64,000 nt of DNA from Alteraurantiacibacter aquimixticola. Its GTDB lineage: Bacteria > Pseudomonadota > Alphaproteobacteria > Sphingomonadales > Sphingomonadaceae. Positions within the stretch are counted from its first letter, which is position 1. The number at the start of each line of letters is the position of its first letter. The notes under the pieces are model-generated. The model had not been told where the DNA came from. It worked only from the letters and a program-made list of their open reading frames with translations, and made no database searches. The stretch covers positions 268,840 to 332,839 of the forward strand of contig NZ_SSHH01000002.1 of NCBI RefSeq assembly GCF_004965515.1. Reading direction: 5' to 3'. The translations under genes were made by a program, and so were the position numbers. Positions 27,316-37,109 of this stretch are shown piece by piece.

Positions 27316-28755
27316 CTATGCGCCGAGCAGGCTGGGGAAGAGGCCGAAGAGCAGGATGAGGAACACCGCCACCGGGGCAAGCCAGGCCACCAGCCCGCGC
27401 CACAGCATGAACATGCCGCCGCTCAGGCCGCTTTCCACTTCCACCAGCCGGCGATCCGCGCGCCAGCCAATGAAGATCGCCAGGCCTAGCCCTGCCAGCG
27501 GCAGCATTAGCCGTCCGGTAATCCCGTCGATACTGTCGAGGATATCGGCATTCTCGAAAATGCCCCAGAAGGACAGCAACCGCACATCGCTCCACGTGCT
27601 GTAGCCCAATGCGCAGGCGCAGCCGATCAGGAAGGCCAGAACCGCGACCAGAACCGCCGCCACCGGGCGCGCCAGCCGCAGCCGGTCGATCACAAAGGCG
27701 GTCGGCCCTTCCAGCAGCGAGATCGAACTGGTCAGCGCGGCAAAGAAGATGAGGATGAAGAAGGCGAGCGCCATGAATGCGCCACCCGGCATGCCCTGGA
27801 ACGCAACGGGCAGCGACTGGAAGATCAGCGAGGGTCCTGCCGCGGGATCCAGCCCGGCGCTGAACACGATCGGGAAGATCATCAGGCCGGCAAGGATCGC
27901 CACCGCCGTATCCGCTGCCGCAATGGTCGCCGCCGTGGGCGCCAGCCGCACATTCTTCGGCACATAGGAGCCATAGGTGATGATCGCCGCCGACCCGAGG
28001 CTGAGCGAGAAGAAGGCCTGCCCCAGCGCCTCATTCATCACCGAGGGCGAGAGCTTGGAGAAGTCGGGTGTGAACAGAAAGGCCACGGCTTGCGCAAAGG
28101 CGCCTTCGAACGCGCCGTAGATGGTGATGACCACCAGCAGCACGAAAAAGGCAGGCATCAGCCATTTCGCCGCCTTCTCGATCCCGTCATGTACGCCGAC
28201 CATCACGATGCCGAGCGTGACTGCCATGAAGGCTGCATGCAGCGCGATCATCCGGCCCGGGCTCTCGAACAGCGCGCCCATCAGCCCGGTCACCTCTTCC
28301 TGCGACTGTCCGGCGAAGGAACCGGCCAGAGGCGCGCCGGCAAACAGGCTGGAGAGGAAATCCCCGCCAGTCAGCAGCACGTAATTGAGCACCCAGCCGG
28401 CAACGACCGAATAGAAGGACAGGATCAGGAAGGCCGCCAACACCTCGACCCCGCCGAAGAAGGACCAGGCGCGGCTGCGCCGTGATTTCTCCGCCACATC
28501 GCCGACGGAGCCGACCGCATCGGCATGTCCGCCGCCCGCACGCCCGATCAGGATTTCGGTGAGCAGCATCGGCAGGCCGATGAGCAATACGCACAACACA
28601 TAGACCAGCACGAAGGCACCGCCGCCATTTTCCCCCGCGAGCGTCGGGAAACGCCAGATATTGCCCAGCCCCACCGCCGCGCCGATCGCGGCGAGCACGA
28701 AGGCCGATTTTGATGACCAGCCATCACTCGATGCAGCGGTACCGGAAAGTGCCAT
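27316..28755 (-). CDS. Sodium-dependent transporter, neurotransmitter:sodium symporter (NSS) family
   Basis: A 479-residue membrane protein with 11-12 helices. The signature of the LeuT-type family is at the N-terminus: KSAFVLAAIGAAVGLGNIWRFP, forming part of the sodium and substrate site, and GGGAFVLVYVLCVLLIGLP, TEILIGR follow. Bacterial members import amino acids or similar compounds with sodium; the substrate cannot be read from sequence. The start has a good AAGGA site. It is divergent from panB across 86 bases and convergent with the FMN-binding protein gene. Confidence 0.9.
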   Translation of the reverse strand: MALSGTAASSDGWSSKSAFVLAAIGAAVGLGNIWRFPTLAGENGGGAFVLVYVLCVLLIGLPMLLTEILIGRAGGGHADAVGSVGDVAEKSRRSRAWSFFGGVEVLAAFLILSFYSVVAGWVLNYVLLTGGDFLSSLFAGAPLAGSFAGQSQEEVTGLMGALFESPGRMIALHAAFMAVTLGIVMVGVHDGIEKAAKWLMPAFFVLLVVITIYGAFEGAFAQAVAFLFTPDFSKLSPSVMNEALGQAFFSLSLGSAAIITYGSYVPKNVRLAPTAATIAAADTAVAILAGLMIFPIVFSAGLDPAAGPSLIFQSLPVAFQGMPGGAFMALAFFILIFFAALTSSISLLEGPTAFVIDRLRLARPVAAVLVAVLAFLIGCACALGYSTWSDVRLLSFWGIFENADILDSIDGITGRLMLPLAGLGLAIFIGWRADRRLVEVESGLSGGMFMLWRGLVAWLAPVAVFLILLFGLFPSLLGA

Positions 28756-28841
28756 CGCGTATCCTTCTTGTCCCGAGATGCTTCGAAGTGATGCATAGAA
28801 AACCCCCTCGCGTCGAGGGGAGGGTCTGCTAGAAGGCCGAC

Positions 28842-29711
28842 ATGTCCACGACCTTCAATCTCGATACCTCCACCAGTCGCGCCAATCCCACGCCGCAGCC
28901 GATGCGCCGCCTTACCGTTCCGGCGATCCGCGAACGCAAGCAGGATGGCGTGACCCAGCAGCCCATCGTCATGCTGACCGCCTATACAGCGCGGCAGGCG
29001 CAGCTGCTCGATGCACATTGCGATATGTTGCTGGTGGGCGATTCACTCGGCCAGGTGATCTACGGCCTGCCCTCCACCATCCCGGTGACGCTGGAGATGA
29101 TGGCGAACCACGCCGCTGCCGTCGTGCGCGGCTCCTACCATTCGGTCGTGGTGGTCGACATGCCTTTCGGTTCCTACGAGGGCTCACCTCAGGATGCTTT
29201 CGACAGCGCCGCCTTCCTGCTGAAGGAAAGCGGGGCGGCCGCGGTCAAGCTGGAAGGCGGGGAGGCGATGGCCGAAACGGTCGAATTCCTCGTCAAGCGC
29301 GGCATTCCGGTGATGGGCCATGTCGGCCTCACGCCCCAGGCCGTGAACGTGCTGGGCGGCTACAAGGCGCGCGGGCGCGATGATGCGGAAGCGGACAAGA
29401 TCGTCGGCGATGCCAAGGCGCTGTGCGCGGCAGGCGCCTTTGCTATCGTGGTCGAAGGCGTGGTGGAACCCATTGCCATTGCCGCCACCAAGGCGGTCGA
29501 TTGCCCCACCATCGGCATCGGCGCCTCCGCCCAATGCGACGGGCAGGTGCTGGTGACCGAGGACATGCTGGGCATGTTCGAACGCGTGCCGCGCTTCGTG
29601 AAGCGTTACGAGAACATCGCCGAGACCATTGCCGGTGCCGCCGAAACCTATGCAAGCGAAGTGCGCGCACGGACTTTCCCGGGCGAGGAACAGACCTACC
29701 AACCCAAATAG
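28842..29711 (+). CDS. panB: 3-methyl-2-oxobutanoate hydroxymethyltransferase
   Basis: PanB transfers a hydroxymethyl group from methylene-tetrahydrofolate to 2-ketoisovalerate, the first committed step to pantothenate and coenzyme A. The 289-residue protein has a TIM-barrel with [25 protein letters not shown] (metal-binding Asp), [16 protein letters not shown], and [13 protein letters not shown]. The N-terminal 25 residues are an extension beyond the conserved core. AGAAGG precedes the ATG by five bases. No panC lies beside it, so the pathway is split. Confidence 0.96.
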   Translation: MSTTFNLDTSTSRANPTPQPMRRLTVPAIRERKQDGVTQQPIVMLTAYTARQAQLLDAHCDMLLVGDSLGQVIYGLPSTIPVTLEMMANHAAAVVRGSYHSVVVVDMPFGSYEGSPQDAFDSAAFLLKESGAAAVKLEGGEAMAETVEFLVKRGIPVMGHVGLTPQAVNVLGGYKARGRDDAEADKIVGDAKALCAAGAFAIVVEGVVEPIAIAATKAVDCPTIGIGASAQCDGQVLVTEDMLGMFERVPRFVKRYENIAETIAGAAETYASEVRARTFPGEEQTYQPK

Positions 29712-29805
29712 GCAGAGAAACAACCGCGCATAGCTTCGGCAGGAACCTTGTGCGGCGCAAAACGCTGCTCTAGCCGAAACCACATCTGACTTACCGAGGA
29801 CTTCA

Positions 29806-30870
29806 ATGGCAACGCTCAAGCGTTTCTACGGCTTTTCGCTGATTTTCACGCTCATCTGCCTGGGCCTTGGCGCCTGGTATGGCTGGGTGAGCACGGGCAC
29901 CGTATCGGGCACAGCGGCGATGCTGTGGATCATCGTGGTGCTGTCCGTGCTCGAAATCTCGCTCAGCTTCGACAATGCCGTGGTCAATGCCTCGGTGCTG
30001 AAGGACATGGACAAGGTCTGGCAAAAGCGCTTCCTGACCTGGGGCATTGCCTTTGCCGTGTTCGGCATGCGCATCGTCTTCCCGCTTGCCATCGTGGCCA
30101 TCGCGGCAGGTCTTGGTCCGATGGAGACAATCAACCTCTCGCTGAACAATCCGCGCGAATATGAGCGGATCGTAAGCTCTGCCCATGTCGGCATTGCCGG
30201 TTTCGGAGGCGCGTTCCTTGCGATGGTGGGCCTGAAGTTCTTCTTCGACCTCGACAAGGACGTGCACTGGATCTTCAAGATCGAGGAATGGCTGTCGAAA
30301 TTCGCGGCCCTTCCCGCTGCTGAGATTGCCATATTGCTGCTGGTACTGTGGGGCATTTCCGGCCTGCTTCCCCCGGAAGAGGCGCTGACTTTCCTGATCG
30401 CGGGTATCCTGGGCCTCGTCACCTTTATCGCGGTGGAAGGGATCAGCACCATGCTCGAACTGCATGAGGAGAAGCAGCGGCTATCGGGCGCAGTGGTGCG
30501 CAGCGGGCTTGGCGGCTTCCTCTATCTCAACGTGCTGGACGCCAGCTTCAGCTTCGACGGCGTGATCGGTGCCTTTGCGCTGTCCAACAACATGATCGTG
30601 ATCGCGCTGGGCCTGTCGATCGGTGCGATGTTCGTGCGTTCGATGACCATCCACCTCGTCGAAAAGGGCACGCTGGCGCAATATCGCTTCCTCGAGAACG
30701 GAGCGTTCTGGGCGATCATCGTGCTGGGCGGCATCATGCTGGCTTCCGCCAAGTTCCACATTCCCGAAACGATCACCGGCCTGATCGGCGCGGCGCTGAT
30801 CTTCCTGTCGCTATGGTGGTCGGTGCGCCACAACAGGCGCAATGGGGATGCTAGTCCGACTGCCGATTGA
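29806..30870 (+). CDS. DUF475 integral membrane protein (TerC-related)
   Basis: A 354-residue polytopic membrane protein of the DUF475 group, distantly related to the TerC family of metal-handling proteins. About nine helices are visible. The family marks are two acidic motifs embedded in helices: EISLSFDNAVVNASVLKDM near the N-terminus and LDASFSFDGVIGAFAL in the second half, an apparent internal repeat that probably forms an ion site. The function is not established; metal export or tolerance is a reasonable guess. Its last 20 bases overlap the end of the opposing symporter gene. Confidence 0.85.
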   Translation: MATLKRFYGFSLIFTLICLGLGAWYGWVSTGTVSGTAAMLWIIVVLSVLEISLSFDNAVVNASVLKDMDKVWQKRFLTWGIAFAVFGMRIVFPLAIVAIAAGLGPMETINLSLNNPREYERIVSSAHVGIAGFGGAFLAMVGLKFFFDLDKDVHWIFKIEEWLSKFAALPAAEIAILLLVLWGISGLLPPEEALTFLIAGILGLVTFIAVEGISTMLELHEEKQRLSGAVVRSGLGGFLYLNVLDASFSFDGVIGAFALSNNMIVIALGLSIGAMFVRSMTIHLVEKGTLAQYRFLENGAFWAIIVLGGIMLASAKFHIPETITGLIGAALIFLSLWWSVRHNRRNGDASPTAD

Positions 30871-31819
30871 GGCGGTTCGCCAGCGGGGCGGACAGCACCA
30901 GCTGCAACAGGTGATAAACGAGCACGGGCAGCAGCAGCAGTCCGGCAACGGCAGGCGGGAACAGCACGCTGGCGAGCGGCGCGCCCAGCGCGATGCTCTT
31001 CTGCGCACCGGCGAAGAGGAAGGATATACGCTCCGCCCGCGCCAGCCCGAGAACGCCTGACAGAAGCCAGGACCCGCCGAAGCCGAGCGCGAGGAACACC
31101 ACTACCAGCGCCAGCAACACAGCCCAGTCCGCGCCACTCACCTGCGTCCACAGGCCTTGCTCCACCGCGCCCGAAAAGGCGACATAGACGGCGATGGCGA
31201 TGCAGGTCTTGTCCGCCCATCCGACGAGGCTTTTCCGCTCGCGTACCCATTCCCCCGCCCAGCCCTGCGCCAGCTGGCCCAGCGCGAAGGGCAGCAGCAG
31301 GATGATCGCGATGCGCCGCAAGCCGCCCATGTCGATGCCCACATCTGCCGTGCCCGCCAGCAGCGCCAGCAGCGGCGCGGTGACGAAGACCCCCGCAACA
31401 TTGATCACCGCCGCCGCGACGACAGACACGGCGACATTGCCTCCCCCCAGCGAGGAATAGGAGGTCGCCGATTGCACGGTGGAAGGCAGGATGCCGAGGA
31501 ACAGCAGGCCGAGCGCGACCTGTTCGGGCAGGATGCTTACTCCCAACCGCCACAGCACCCAGCCCGCCGCGCCCATGCCAAGGAAACACCATAGGCCCAA
31601 CGGGAGCAGGAAGCGCCAGTTGCCGATGCCCGCTACCACTTGCTGGCGCGGAAGGCGCAAGCCGTTCAGCAGGAACAGCAGGAAAATCGCGCAATCGGAG
31701 ATGGTCCGGGCAATTGCGCGGTCCTCGCCCATGACAGGTACGACGGAGGCAAGCAGGATCGCCAGCAGCAACAGGCGGACCAGCGGATCGAAAGCGGAAA
31801 GGATGCGCGTGATCGCCAT
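30851..31819 (-). CDS. Bile acid:sodium symporter family transporter
   Basis: A 322-residue membrane protein with about ten helices, of the SBF-like (YfeH type) branch of the sodium/bile acid superfamily. Recognisable are the N-terminal CAIFLLFLLNGLRLPRQQVVAG, the unwound crossing-helix region GILPSTVQSATSYSSLGGGN and the C-terminal FAGAQKSIALGAPLAS. Bacterial members carry organic anions or pantoate-type compounds; the substrate here is unknown. It starts 46 bases beyond the stop of the TPR gene and could be read through from the exopolysaccharide cluster. Confidence 0.88.
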   Translation of the reverse strand: MAITRILSAFDPLVRLLLLAILLASVVPVMGEDRAIARTISDCAIFLLFLLNGLRLPRQQVVAGIGNWRFLLPLGLWCFLGMGAAGWVLWRLGVSILPEQVALGLLFLGILPSTVQSATSYSSLGGGNVAVSVVAAAVINVAGVFVTAPLLALLAGTADVGIDMGGLRRIAIILLLPFALGQLAQGWAGEWVRERKSLVGWADKTCIAIAVYVAFSGAVEQGLWTQVSGADWAVLLALVVVFLALGFGGSWLLSGVLGLARAERISFLFAGAQKSIALGAPLASVLFPPAVAGLLLLPVLVYHLLQLVLSAPLANRLNRQSD

Positions 31820-31865
31820 GTGTTGCGACCTGCCGTGCGCGGCAGGCGCTGTCCAGAGCTAGCTG

Positions 31866-33641
31866 TCAGCGGGCCTGAGCCTTGAGCGAAAGGGCCTGCA
31901 CGGAGGCTGGCTTGCCGCCGCCCAGTTCTATCGCGCGCGCCAGAACCTGTGCGACCCTGCGGTTGGAGCGCGAGAGGTCATGCGCCGTGCTCGCGGCCAC
32001 AAGCGCCTCGGCCTGATTGCCCAGCGCCAGCTCCATTTCGGCAAGCTCCGCGAGCAAGGCGGGATCGCGCTCACCACCGGCGAATTGCGCCGCCTGTCGC
32101 AGCAGGAGCGTGGCACGCGAGGGGTTTCCGGCGGCGCGATGCAGCCGGGCGAGCATAACAATCGCCTCCTGGTCGCGCGGGTTTTGCAGGATATGCTCCG
32201 CCAGCATGCGGCGCGCCTGTGCCATGCGGTCCTGCCGGATCAGGATCGCCGCCATGCGCTGGACCACAGGCCAGTTGCTGCGCAACTCAGCCGCCGCGCG
32301 ATAGCGCTCTAGAGCCGCAACCTCGTCGCCCGCCAATGCGCGAACATCGCCTGCCAGCATCTGCAGGTCGAGCGAGCCCGGAAACCGTTCGAGGAAATCG
32401 GCCACGGCCCGCTCAGCCGCAGCCCTCTCGCCATCGGCCAGCAGGATCCGCAACTGCATCACCGGGTGCGAGGGGTCGCGCAGATTCCCGTAATCGTCGC
32501 GCGGCAGGAAAGCCGGGTGCGGAGACGGAGCCAGCGGAAGCGGCGCAGCGGCACGATCGAGATAAACGCCCGCTTTGCCCCGCTCGCCCAACTGCTCATG
32601 CGCGCGTGCGGCCAGTGTCAGCACATAGGGTGAGGCATCGCTGCGCTCGACCAGCGGTTCGAGCAGGCTTGCCGCCACATTGGCCTCGCCATTCGCGACC
32701 AGCACGCGGCTCAGCATCAGCAGCGCGCTTTCGTTGAAAGGCTGCAACCGGCGCAGCGCGTCGAAATGCGCGACCGCCAACGCATAATTGCCGCCCCGAA
32801 ATTCAAGGATGCCCGACACGGCGAGACCCGCCGCCGTACGGTCGAAAGTCTTGTCTGTGCGCCACCAGATGCGCCGCGCTAGGTCATCCTCGCCCGCCCG
32901 CGCCGCGAGGATCGCCTGGATGTAAAACGCGTAGGGCGTCTCGCCGCCCAACTCGACCAGCTCGCGTGCCGCGGCGAGGCTGCGCGCATGTTCGCCGGCA
33001 TCGCCCAAAGTCGCGGCATATTGGGCGAGTAGTCCGCCATCTTCGGGCGCATTGGCGAGCGCGCGCTCGAAAACCGATAGCGCAGCGCGCAAGCCCTGCA
33101 CGTCGCGTGTCAGCTGGGCGTAGAATTCCAGCGCACGCGGTTCCCCCGGATCGATCCGCACCGCTTCGTTTGCCGCCTCCAGCGCCAGCCGGTGCTGGCC
33201 CGCACGATAGCGCATGCGGCCAATATCGACCCAGACCTCACCATCCACTTCGCCCATGGCGATCATCCGGTCGAAGATCTCGGCGGCGGCGGGCAGATTG
33301 TCCTCGGACAGTTCCAGCCGGGCAAGCGCATGCAGGCCCCGCTTGCGCGTCGCGGCATCGAATCCGGCACCGGCGAGCCACTGGCGCGCGTCGCGCAGGT
33401 CTCCCTGCAGGAACTCGCCCGCTCCGATCAGCGCGGCGACCTGGCTGCGGCTCGCGCCTTCCTCCAGCGCGCGCTTGCCAGCTACTTCGGCGGCAACGCC
33501 ATCGCCGCGGTCGAGCGCGGCCAGGGCCTCGGCAATCGCATCATCCGCAGGCGCGGCCGACAGGGGACCGACCAGCGCGGCCGCCGCAAGGCAGCCCGCC
33601 GCCAGCCCTGCCAGCCAGCGCCTGTCAGGTTTGCAGGTCAT
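31866..33641 (-). CDS. Secreted tetratricopeptide-repeat protein of the PrsK/PrsR locus
   Basis: A 591-residue protein with an N-terminal signal peptide (basic CKPDRRW, hydrophobic core, cleavage near LSA-AP, residue about 30) followed by TPR-type helix pairs across the whole length, for example around VWVDIGRMRYRAGQHRLALEAANEAVRIDP and VIMLARLHRAAGNPSRATLLLRQAA. It probably scaffolds a periplasmic complex for polysaccharide export or protein sorting; a relation to the PEP-CTERM-associated TPR protein PrsT is plausible but the chain is shorter. The ATG at 33641 is chosen for the signal peptide; it overlaps prsR by 17 bases, implying coupled expression. Confidence 0.75.
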   Translation of the reverse strand: MTCKPDRRWLAGLAAGCLAAAALVGPLSAAPADDAIAEALAALDRGDGVAAEVAGKRALEEGASRSQVAALIGAGEFLQGDLRDARQWLAGAGFDAATRKRGLHALARLELSEDNLPAAAEIFDRMIAMGEVDGEVWVDIGRMRYRAGQHRLALEAANEAVRIDPGEPRALEFYAQLTRDVQGLRAALSVFERALANAPEDGGLLAQYAATLGDAGEHARSLAAARELVELGGETPYAFYIQAILAARAGEDDLARRIWWRTDKTFDRTAAGLAVSGILEFRGGNYALAVAHFDALRRLQPFNESALLMLSRVLVANGEANVAASLLEPLVERSDASPYVLTLAARAHEQLGERGKAGVYLDRAAAPLPLAPSPHPAFLPRDDYGNLRDPSHPVMQLRILLADGERAAAERAVADFLERFPGSLDLQMLAGDVRALAGDEVAALERYRAAAELRSNWPVVQRMAAILIRQDRMAQARRMLAEHILQNPRDQEAIVMLARLHRAAGNPSRATLLLRQAAQFAGGERDPALLAELAEMELALGNQAEALVAASTAHDLSRSNRRVAQVLARAIELGGGKPASVQALSLKAQAR

Positions 33642-34989
33642 ATTGCTTGAGGAGGTCGTACAGCGTCGGCCGGCTGATCCCGAGCATCTTGGCGGTGCTG
33701 GAGATATTGCCCTCGCTCCGGGCCAGCGCATGGCGGATGACCTTGCGATCGGCCTGCTCGCGCGCGCTCTTCAAATTGAGTACGTCGCCCTCCTCCTCCG
33801 CCGCAGTCCCAAGGTCGAGATCCTCGGCATGGACGAGCTTGCCATCGGCCATGATCACCGCGCGCTTCACACGGTTTTCCAGCTCGCGGACATTGCCGGG
33901 CCACGGCCAGCCGTCGATTGCCGCCAGCGCATCGGGCGCAAAGCCGGTAACGGACGGATTCATCTCATCGGCAAAGCGCTTGAGGAAAGCCTTGGCGAGC
34001 AGGGTCGCATCGCCCGGACGCTCGGCCAGCGAGGGCACCTTGATGACCACTTCGGCGAGGCGATAGAACAGGTCCTCGCGGAAAGCCCCCTCGCCGATCA
34101 TCTTTTCCAGGTCCTGATGCGTGGCGCAGACGATGCGCGTGTCGACCGGGATATGCTTGCGCCCGCCGATCCGCTCGATCGTGCGCTCCTGGATGAAACG
34201 CAGCAGCTTTACCTGCAGCGGCAGCGGGATATCGCCAACTTCGTCAAGGAACAGCGTACCGCCATCGGCCTGCTCGATCTTGCCCTCGGTGGTCTTCACG
34301 GCCCCCGTGAAGGCGCCCTTCTCATGGCCGAACAGCTCGCTTTCGAGCAGGTTTTCGGGGATCGCCGCGCAGTTGATCGCAACGAAGGTTCCGTCGCGCC
34401 GGTCGCTCGCATCGTGGAGGCCGCGGGCGAGCAGTTCCTTGCCCGTCCCGCTCGCACCCAGCAGCATGACCGAGACATTGGTATTGGCCACGCGCTCGAT
34501 CGTGCGCGCAACTTTCACCATTTCGGGCGCGGCAGTGATCATCTGGCCGAGCACACGGTTGCCCTCGCCCGCCTGCGCCGCCAGCTTGCGGTTCTCCGCC
34601 TCGATAGCGAAGAGATTGAAGGCACGGCGCACGATCAGGCCCAGCTGGTCGATATCCACCGGCTTCTGGTAGAAGTCGTAGGCCCCGCGCTCGATCGCGG
34701 TCAGCGCGCTTTCGCGCGCACCATGGCCGGAGGCGACGATCACCTTGGTATCGGGCTTCAGCGCCATGATCTCATCGAGCACGGCAAAGCCCTCCGTGGT
34801 GCCATCGGGATCGGGCGGCAGGCCGAGGTCCAGCGTCACCACGCTGGGTGCTTCCGAACGCAGCGCGGCGATCGCGCTGGCACGGTCGCCCGCGATCACC
34901 ACGTCGAAATCGTCATAGGCCCATTTGAGCTGGGCCTGCAGTCCCTCGTCATCCTCGACGATCAGGAGTTTGGGCTTGTTGTCCGCCAT
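33625..34989 (-). CDS. prsR: Sigma-54-dependent response regulator PrsR (PEP-CTERM/exosortase type)
   Basis: A 454-residue NtrC-like activator. The receiver domain has the acidic pocket E12-D13-D14, Asp54 in LDLGLPPDPDG and K in FYQKPVD. The AAA+ domain has Walker A GASGTGKE, the sigma-54 contact loop GAFTGA, and GGTLFLDEV. The C-terminal Fis-type helix-turn-helix is GNISSTAKMLGISRPTLYDLL. The extended receiver loop and pairing with PrsK identify the PEP-CTERM-associated regulator. Its start overlaps the prsK stop as TGATG. Targets are expected to be sigma-54 promoters of exopolysaccharide or PEP-CTERM genes outside this window. Confidence 0.9.
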   Translation of the reverse strand: MADNKPKLLIVEDDEGLQAQLKWAYDDFDVVIAGDRASAIAALRSEAPSVVTLDLGLPPDPDGTTEGFAVLDEIMALKPDTKVIVASGHGARESALTAIERGAYDFYQKPVDIDQLGLIVRRAFNLFAIEAENRKLAAQAGEGNRVLGQMITAAPEMVKVARTIERVANTNVSVMLLGASGTGKELLARGLHDASDRRDGTFVAINCAAIPENLLESELFGHEKGAFTGAVKTTEGKIEQADGGTLFLDEVGDIPLPLQVKLLRFIQERTIERIGGRKHIPVDTRIVCATHQDLEKMIGEGAFREDLFYRLAEVVIKVPSLAERPGDATLLAKAFLKRFADEMNPSVTGFAPDALAAIDGWPWPGNVRELENRVKRAVIMADGKLVHAEDLDLGTAAEEEGDVLNLKSAREQADRKVIRHALARSEGNISSTAKMLGISRPTLYDLLKQYDLQT

Positions 34990-37109
34990 CAGGCGACCTC
35001 CGCATTATTGTTCGAATTGCCTTTGAGCGTGTTCATCAGCTTGGCCGCTTCGGAGAGCGGCAGCACGATGATGAAGCGCGTGCCGATGCCCTCGCGCGAT
35101 TCCACATCCAGCCTGCCGCCCATGGCGCGCACAAGTTCGCGCGATTCAAACGCGCCGATACCGAAGCCGCCCTGTTTCGACGAATGGAACGGCTTGAACA
35201 GCTTTGTCCGGACAAACTCCGGGCTCATACCGCTGCCGGAATCGACCACCTCGATCGTGGCGTTCGCACCATCGACGCGCTGGTCGATGAAGACGGGCGT
35301 GGCGGGTCTGCTGGCATCGATCGCGTTCTGCACCAGATGCACCAACGCCTGTTCAAGCGCCTCGGGATCGCCGTTGACCGCGCATTCGTCGCGTTCAAGC
35401 AGGACGACCTGATGCTTGTCGGTGAACTGTGCCGCCACGCGGTCGATCACCGCATTGAGGTCGAAAGGCTGGTGCGCCCCGCCGCCTTGCGCGCCATAGC
35501 GGCCAAGGCGGTTGAGCAGCGCCTGCAGCTTGTCGGTAGAGTTGCGCAGGGTGAGGATCATGTCCGCGCGGAATTCGGGCTTCTCGGCATGCTTTTCCGC
35601 ATTGCCCGCCAGCAGGGAGAGCTGGCTGGCGAGGTTCTTGATGTCATGCATGACGAAGGCGATGCGGCGGTTGAACTCGTCAAAACGCTGCGCCTCGCCC
35701 AGTGCGTCCTGGCTGGTCTGTTCGGCAAGGTAGCTGGCAAGCTGGCGGCCGATCACGCGCAACAGGTCGAAATCCTCCCAGTCGAGCAGCCGGGCAACCG
35801 GCGGGCGCGAGAGAATAACAACGGCAAGCAAGCGCTCGTAATGGAGAAGCGGCACCATGGCCCAGGCTTCCTGGTCCTCCAGCAGCCATTGCGGGCAGGC
35901 AGCAGCGGGAATCGACTCCGTGCGGCCATTGCGCAGATCGTCGATGTCGAGGATGAACTGGCTCTCCTCGAAAAAGCGTGCTCCAGCAATCGAAAGCGCC
36001 TCTGCAGGCACGGCGGCCTGCGGCCAGTTCCAGCGCGCGTCCAGCGTCATCCCGCCTTCGTCGCGCGGCGTCAGCAGCAGCCCGCGCGGACTGTCGGTGA
36101 TGTCGGCCACCGCCTGCACCGCGCGCTCGTGCAAAGGCGCCGCCTGCGGCCCGGCACGGCCGATCGTATCGGTGAAGCGCAGCCATTCGGCGCGATAGTC
36201 ATAACGGTGCTGGAACAGGTGCTTGGAAATCGTCACCCGCAGCCAGCTGCGCAAATGCTGCGAGGGGAGGAAGGCAAGCGCAATGCCGGTGGCGGCAATC
36301 ACGAAACCGAACTGCATCAGCGGCGAGAAGTCGCGGCCGGCATAGGCGATGGCCTGCGCGATCAGCACCATCACCAGCAGGTAAGCGCCGATGATCGCCA
36401 GCGAGAAGGAGCGGAAAGCGAAGCTGCGCGACGGCTTGAAGCGCAGTTCCTTGTCAGCCCTCAACATGCCGAAGCCGAGCAGGGCAGTCGAGGCGAGGAT
36501 CGCCAGAGACCTCAGGTCGATCAGCGCGGCCGGCGTCTCACTGGCGAGATAGGCAATGGTGTAGAGATTGAGGTCGTAGAGCCACAGCACCGCCAGCGCC
36601 GCTGCGGGCAATTGCAGCGAGCGCCGCGCCTGCTGCGCCGCGCCGACATAGAGGTTGTGCACCAGCACCAGCGCGCCAATGCAGAACAGCAGCCGGAACA
36701 TGATCGCGAAATTGAGCAGGAGTTCCTGCGCCGCCGGATCACCGGCATAGGACATGCGGGTGAAGGTGAAGCCGACCTGCACCAGCTCCAGGAATGTCAG
36801 CACAAAGATCACCGGCTTCACCGGCCCCAGGCTCTTGTCCCGCTCGTCATGTGCGAAAAGGGCAAAGAGCAGCCACAGCCAGGCGAAATAGGTCGCGCTG
36901 ACCAGCAGCTGGATAACCTCCGCCTCGGGATCCATCGCCGCGCTGGCGATCGCCCAGACGGCGCTGATGCCCAGCGCCAGCGCGGCGCGGCGCATTACCG
37001 TCCCGGCGGCTTCCCTTCGGGCGAGCAGGCGCACAACCAGCAGGATTGCGCCGACCGCTGCCGCGACGTGCAGACCGTCGATCACGAGATTCCAGACCAG
37101 CCCGGTCAT
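34989..37109 (-). CDS. prsK: Membrane sensor histidine kinase PrsK (PEP-CTERM/exosortase type)
   Basis: A 706-residue kinase partner of PrsR. The N-terminal third contains some eight to ten predicted membrane helices (from LVWNLVIDGLHVAAAVGAIL on), then a GAF-like domain (about 350-480), and a kinase core in which the acceptor histidine lies in FVMHDIKNLASQLSLL and the ATPase domain has VQNAIDASRPA, DSGSGMSPEF and GGFGIGAFESRELV. The start at 37109 overlaps the stop of the sugar transferase gene. The HDIKN form of the H-box is characteristic of this kinase type. The signal is unknown; coupling to cell-envelope polysaccharide production is inferred. Confidence 0.88.
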   Translation of the reverse strand: MTGLVWNLVIDGLHVAAAVGAILLVVRLLARREAAGTVMRRAALALGISAVWAIASAAMDPEAEVIQLLVSATYFAWLWLLFALFAHDERDKSLGPVKPVIFVLTFLELVQVGFTFTRMSYAGDPAAQELLLNFAIMFRLLFCIGALVLVHNLYVGAAQQARRSLQLPAAALAVLWLYDLNLYTIAYLASETPAALIDLRSLAILASTALLGFGMLRADKELRFKPSRSFAFRSFSLAIIGAYLLVMVLIAQAIAYAGRDFSPLMQFGFVIAATGIALAFLPSQHLRSWLRVTISKHLFQHRYDYRAEWLRFTDTIGRAGPQAAPLHERAVQAVADITDSPRGLLLTPRDEGGMTLDARWNWPQAAVPAEALSIAGARFFEESQFILDIDDLRNGRTESIPAAACPQWLLEDQEAWAMVPLLHYERLLAVVILSRPPVARLLDWEDFDLLRVIGRQLASYLAEQTSQDALGEAQRFDEFNRRIAFVMHDIKNLASQLSLLAGNAEKHAEKPEFRADMILTLRNSTDKLQALLNRLGRYGAQGGGAHQPFDLNAVIDRVAAQFTDKHQVVLLERDECAVNGDPEALEQALVHLVQNAIDASRPATPVFIDQRVDGANATIEVVDSGSGMSPEFVRTKLFKPFHSSKQGGFGIGAFESRELVRAMGGRLDVESREGIGTRFIIVLPLSEAAKLMNTLKGNSNNNAEVA